Shown here piece after piece: positions 6,910 to 7,043 of a DNA stretch of 7,043 bases (its first letter is position 1; the number at the start of each line of letters is the position of its first letter). The stretch covers positions 6,892 through 13,934 of the forward strand of contig DIDD01000063.1 of NCBI GenBank assembly GCA_002417965.1, in the 5' to 3' direction. The notes under the pieces are model-generated. The model was not told where the DNA came from, ran no database searches, and saw only the letters and a program-made list of their open reading frames with translations. Position numbers and translations under genes: made by a program. The DNA comes from Veillonellaceae bacterium UBA5809. Its GTDB lineage: Bacteria; Bacillota; Negativicutes; Veillonellales; Dialisteraceae.

Positions 6910-7043
6910 TCATCCCTTCTTCTGTATGCTGCGGATGAGCTTCTGAAGCTCATCCTGTTTGAGTTTATAGGATACTTTATTACAGATCAGACGGGCTGAC
7001 AGATCCATAAAAAAAACATAGGCTTCCAGTCCGTTTTCTTTCA
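6910..7043 (-). CDS. hisG: ATP phosphoribosyltransferase, C-terminal end (partial)
   Basis: Only the last 43 codons and the TGA stop (6910-6912) are present; the gene runs off the right edge of the window. The first in-frame codon starts at 7041. The translated tail begins KENGLEAY, then has DLSARLICNKVSYKLK and ends in a charged helix with DELQKLI. An 'SARL..N..SYK' stretch followed by a short helix and a stop is how I remember the catalytic-domain end of HisG in the short form. HisG condenses ATP with PRPP to phosphoribosyl-ATP, the first and committed step of histidine synthesis. Ending just after this segment suggests HisG lacks the long form's regulatory C-terminal domain and would need HisZ as partner; this is inference from a fragment. 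It is followed by hisD after 6 bases. The minus-strand reading contains a run of eight T (7009-7016) and a perfect hairpin near the 3' end (6933-6955). Confidence 0.85.
   Translation of the reverse strand, partial: KENGLEAYVFFMDLSARLICNKVSYKLKQDELQKLIRSIQKKG
6933..6955 (-). repeat. Perfect 10-bp inverted repeat with 3-nt loop at the hisG 3' end
   Basis: The arms GGATGAGCTT (6946-6955 read on the minus strand) and AAGCTCATCC (6933-6942) are exact reverse complements separated by CAG. In the hisG-hisD mRNA this could fold into a 10-bp stem, or 11 bp with a one-base loop if the loop C and G also pair. It lies inside hisG codons for DELQKLI, ends 20 bases before the hisG stop codon and about 29 bases before the hisD start. 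No U-tract follows on the minus strand, so it is not an intrinsic terminator. It could influence RNA stability or hisG-hisD coupling, or be a by-product of the codons used. Confidence 0.6.

Noticed and set aside
6933..6960. Intrinsic terminator at the hisG hairpin
   Set aside because: No T-tract follows the stem on the minus strand. The T-containing stretch on the plus-strand side (TGTTTGAGTTT) is interrupted, and no plus-strand gene precedes it.

Overview
The window holds most of a histidine biosynthesis operon, and every supported gene lies on the minus strand. In transcription order (right edge to left edge) they are: the 3' end of hisG, then hisD, hisC, hisB, hisH, hisA, hisF, a fused hisIE, and a 377-residue HAD-superfamily phosphatase-like gene directly attached to the end. 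The genes are packed tightly. Junctions are overlaps (11 bp hisD/hisC, 8 bp hisC/hisB, 4 bp hisH/hisA), a zero gap (hisB/hisH), or gaps of 6 to 21 bp. No stretch over about 40 bases is non-coding. No promoter, attenuator or T-box is visible; any leader would lie upstream of hisG, outside the window.

The organism is most likely a member of the Bacillota, probably an anaerobic clostridial or related lineage. The reasons are strong purine-rich Shine-Dalgarno sequences before most genes, the gene order G-D-C-B-H-A-F-IE, a HisG tail that looks like the short HisZ-dependent form, a HisB with only the dehydratase domain, and moderate base composition that looks uniform across the window. This is inference from gene content; no taxonomic marker is present.

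Together the genes cover nearly the whole route from PRPP and ATP to histidine: HisG (step 1, only the tail is here), HisE and HisI (steps 2 and 3, one fused protein), HisA (step 4), HisH plus HisF (step 5, glutamine amidotransferase plus cyclase, also yielding AICAR), HisB (step 6), HisC (step 7) and HisD (last two oxidations). The catalytic residues I can locate by motif are intact in all of them, and several fall at or near the residue numbers of well-studied homologues. Two recognised parts of the pathway are absent: the HisZ regulatory subunit, which may sit upstream of hisG, and the histidinol-phosphate phosphatase.

The one gene that is not a standard his gene is the terminal HAD protein. 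It has all four HAD motifs but an unusually large region between motifs I and II. Its position 7 bp after hisIE, in an operon otherwise lacking a histidinol-phosphatase, makes it a reasonable candidate for that missing step. That is a hypothesis, not an identification. The 37 bases left of it show no terminator, so the transcript may continue beyond the window. Otherwise this is an ordinary metabolic operon: I see no mobile elements, tRNA or rRNA genes, CRISPR arrays or defence systems.
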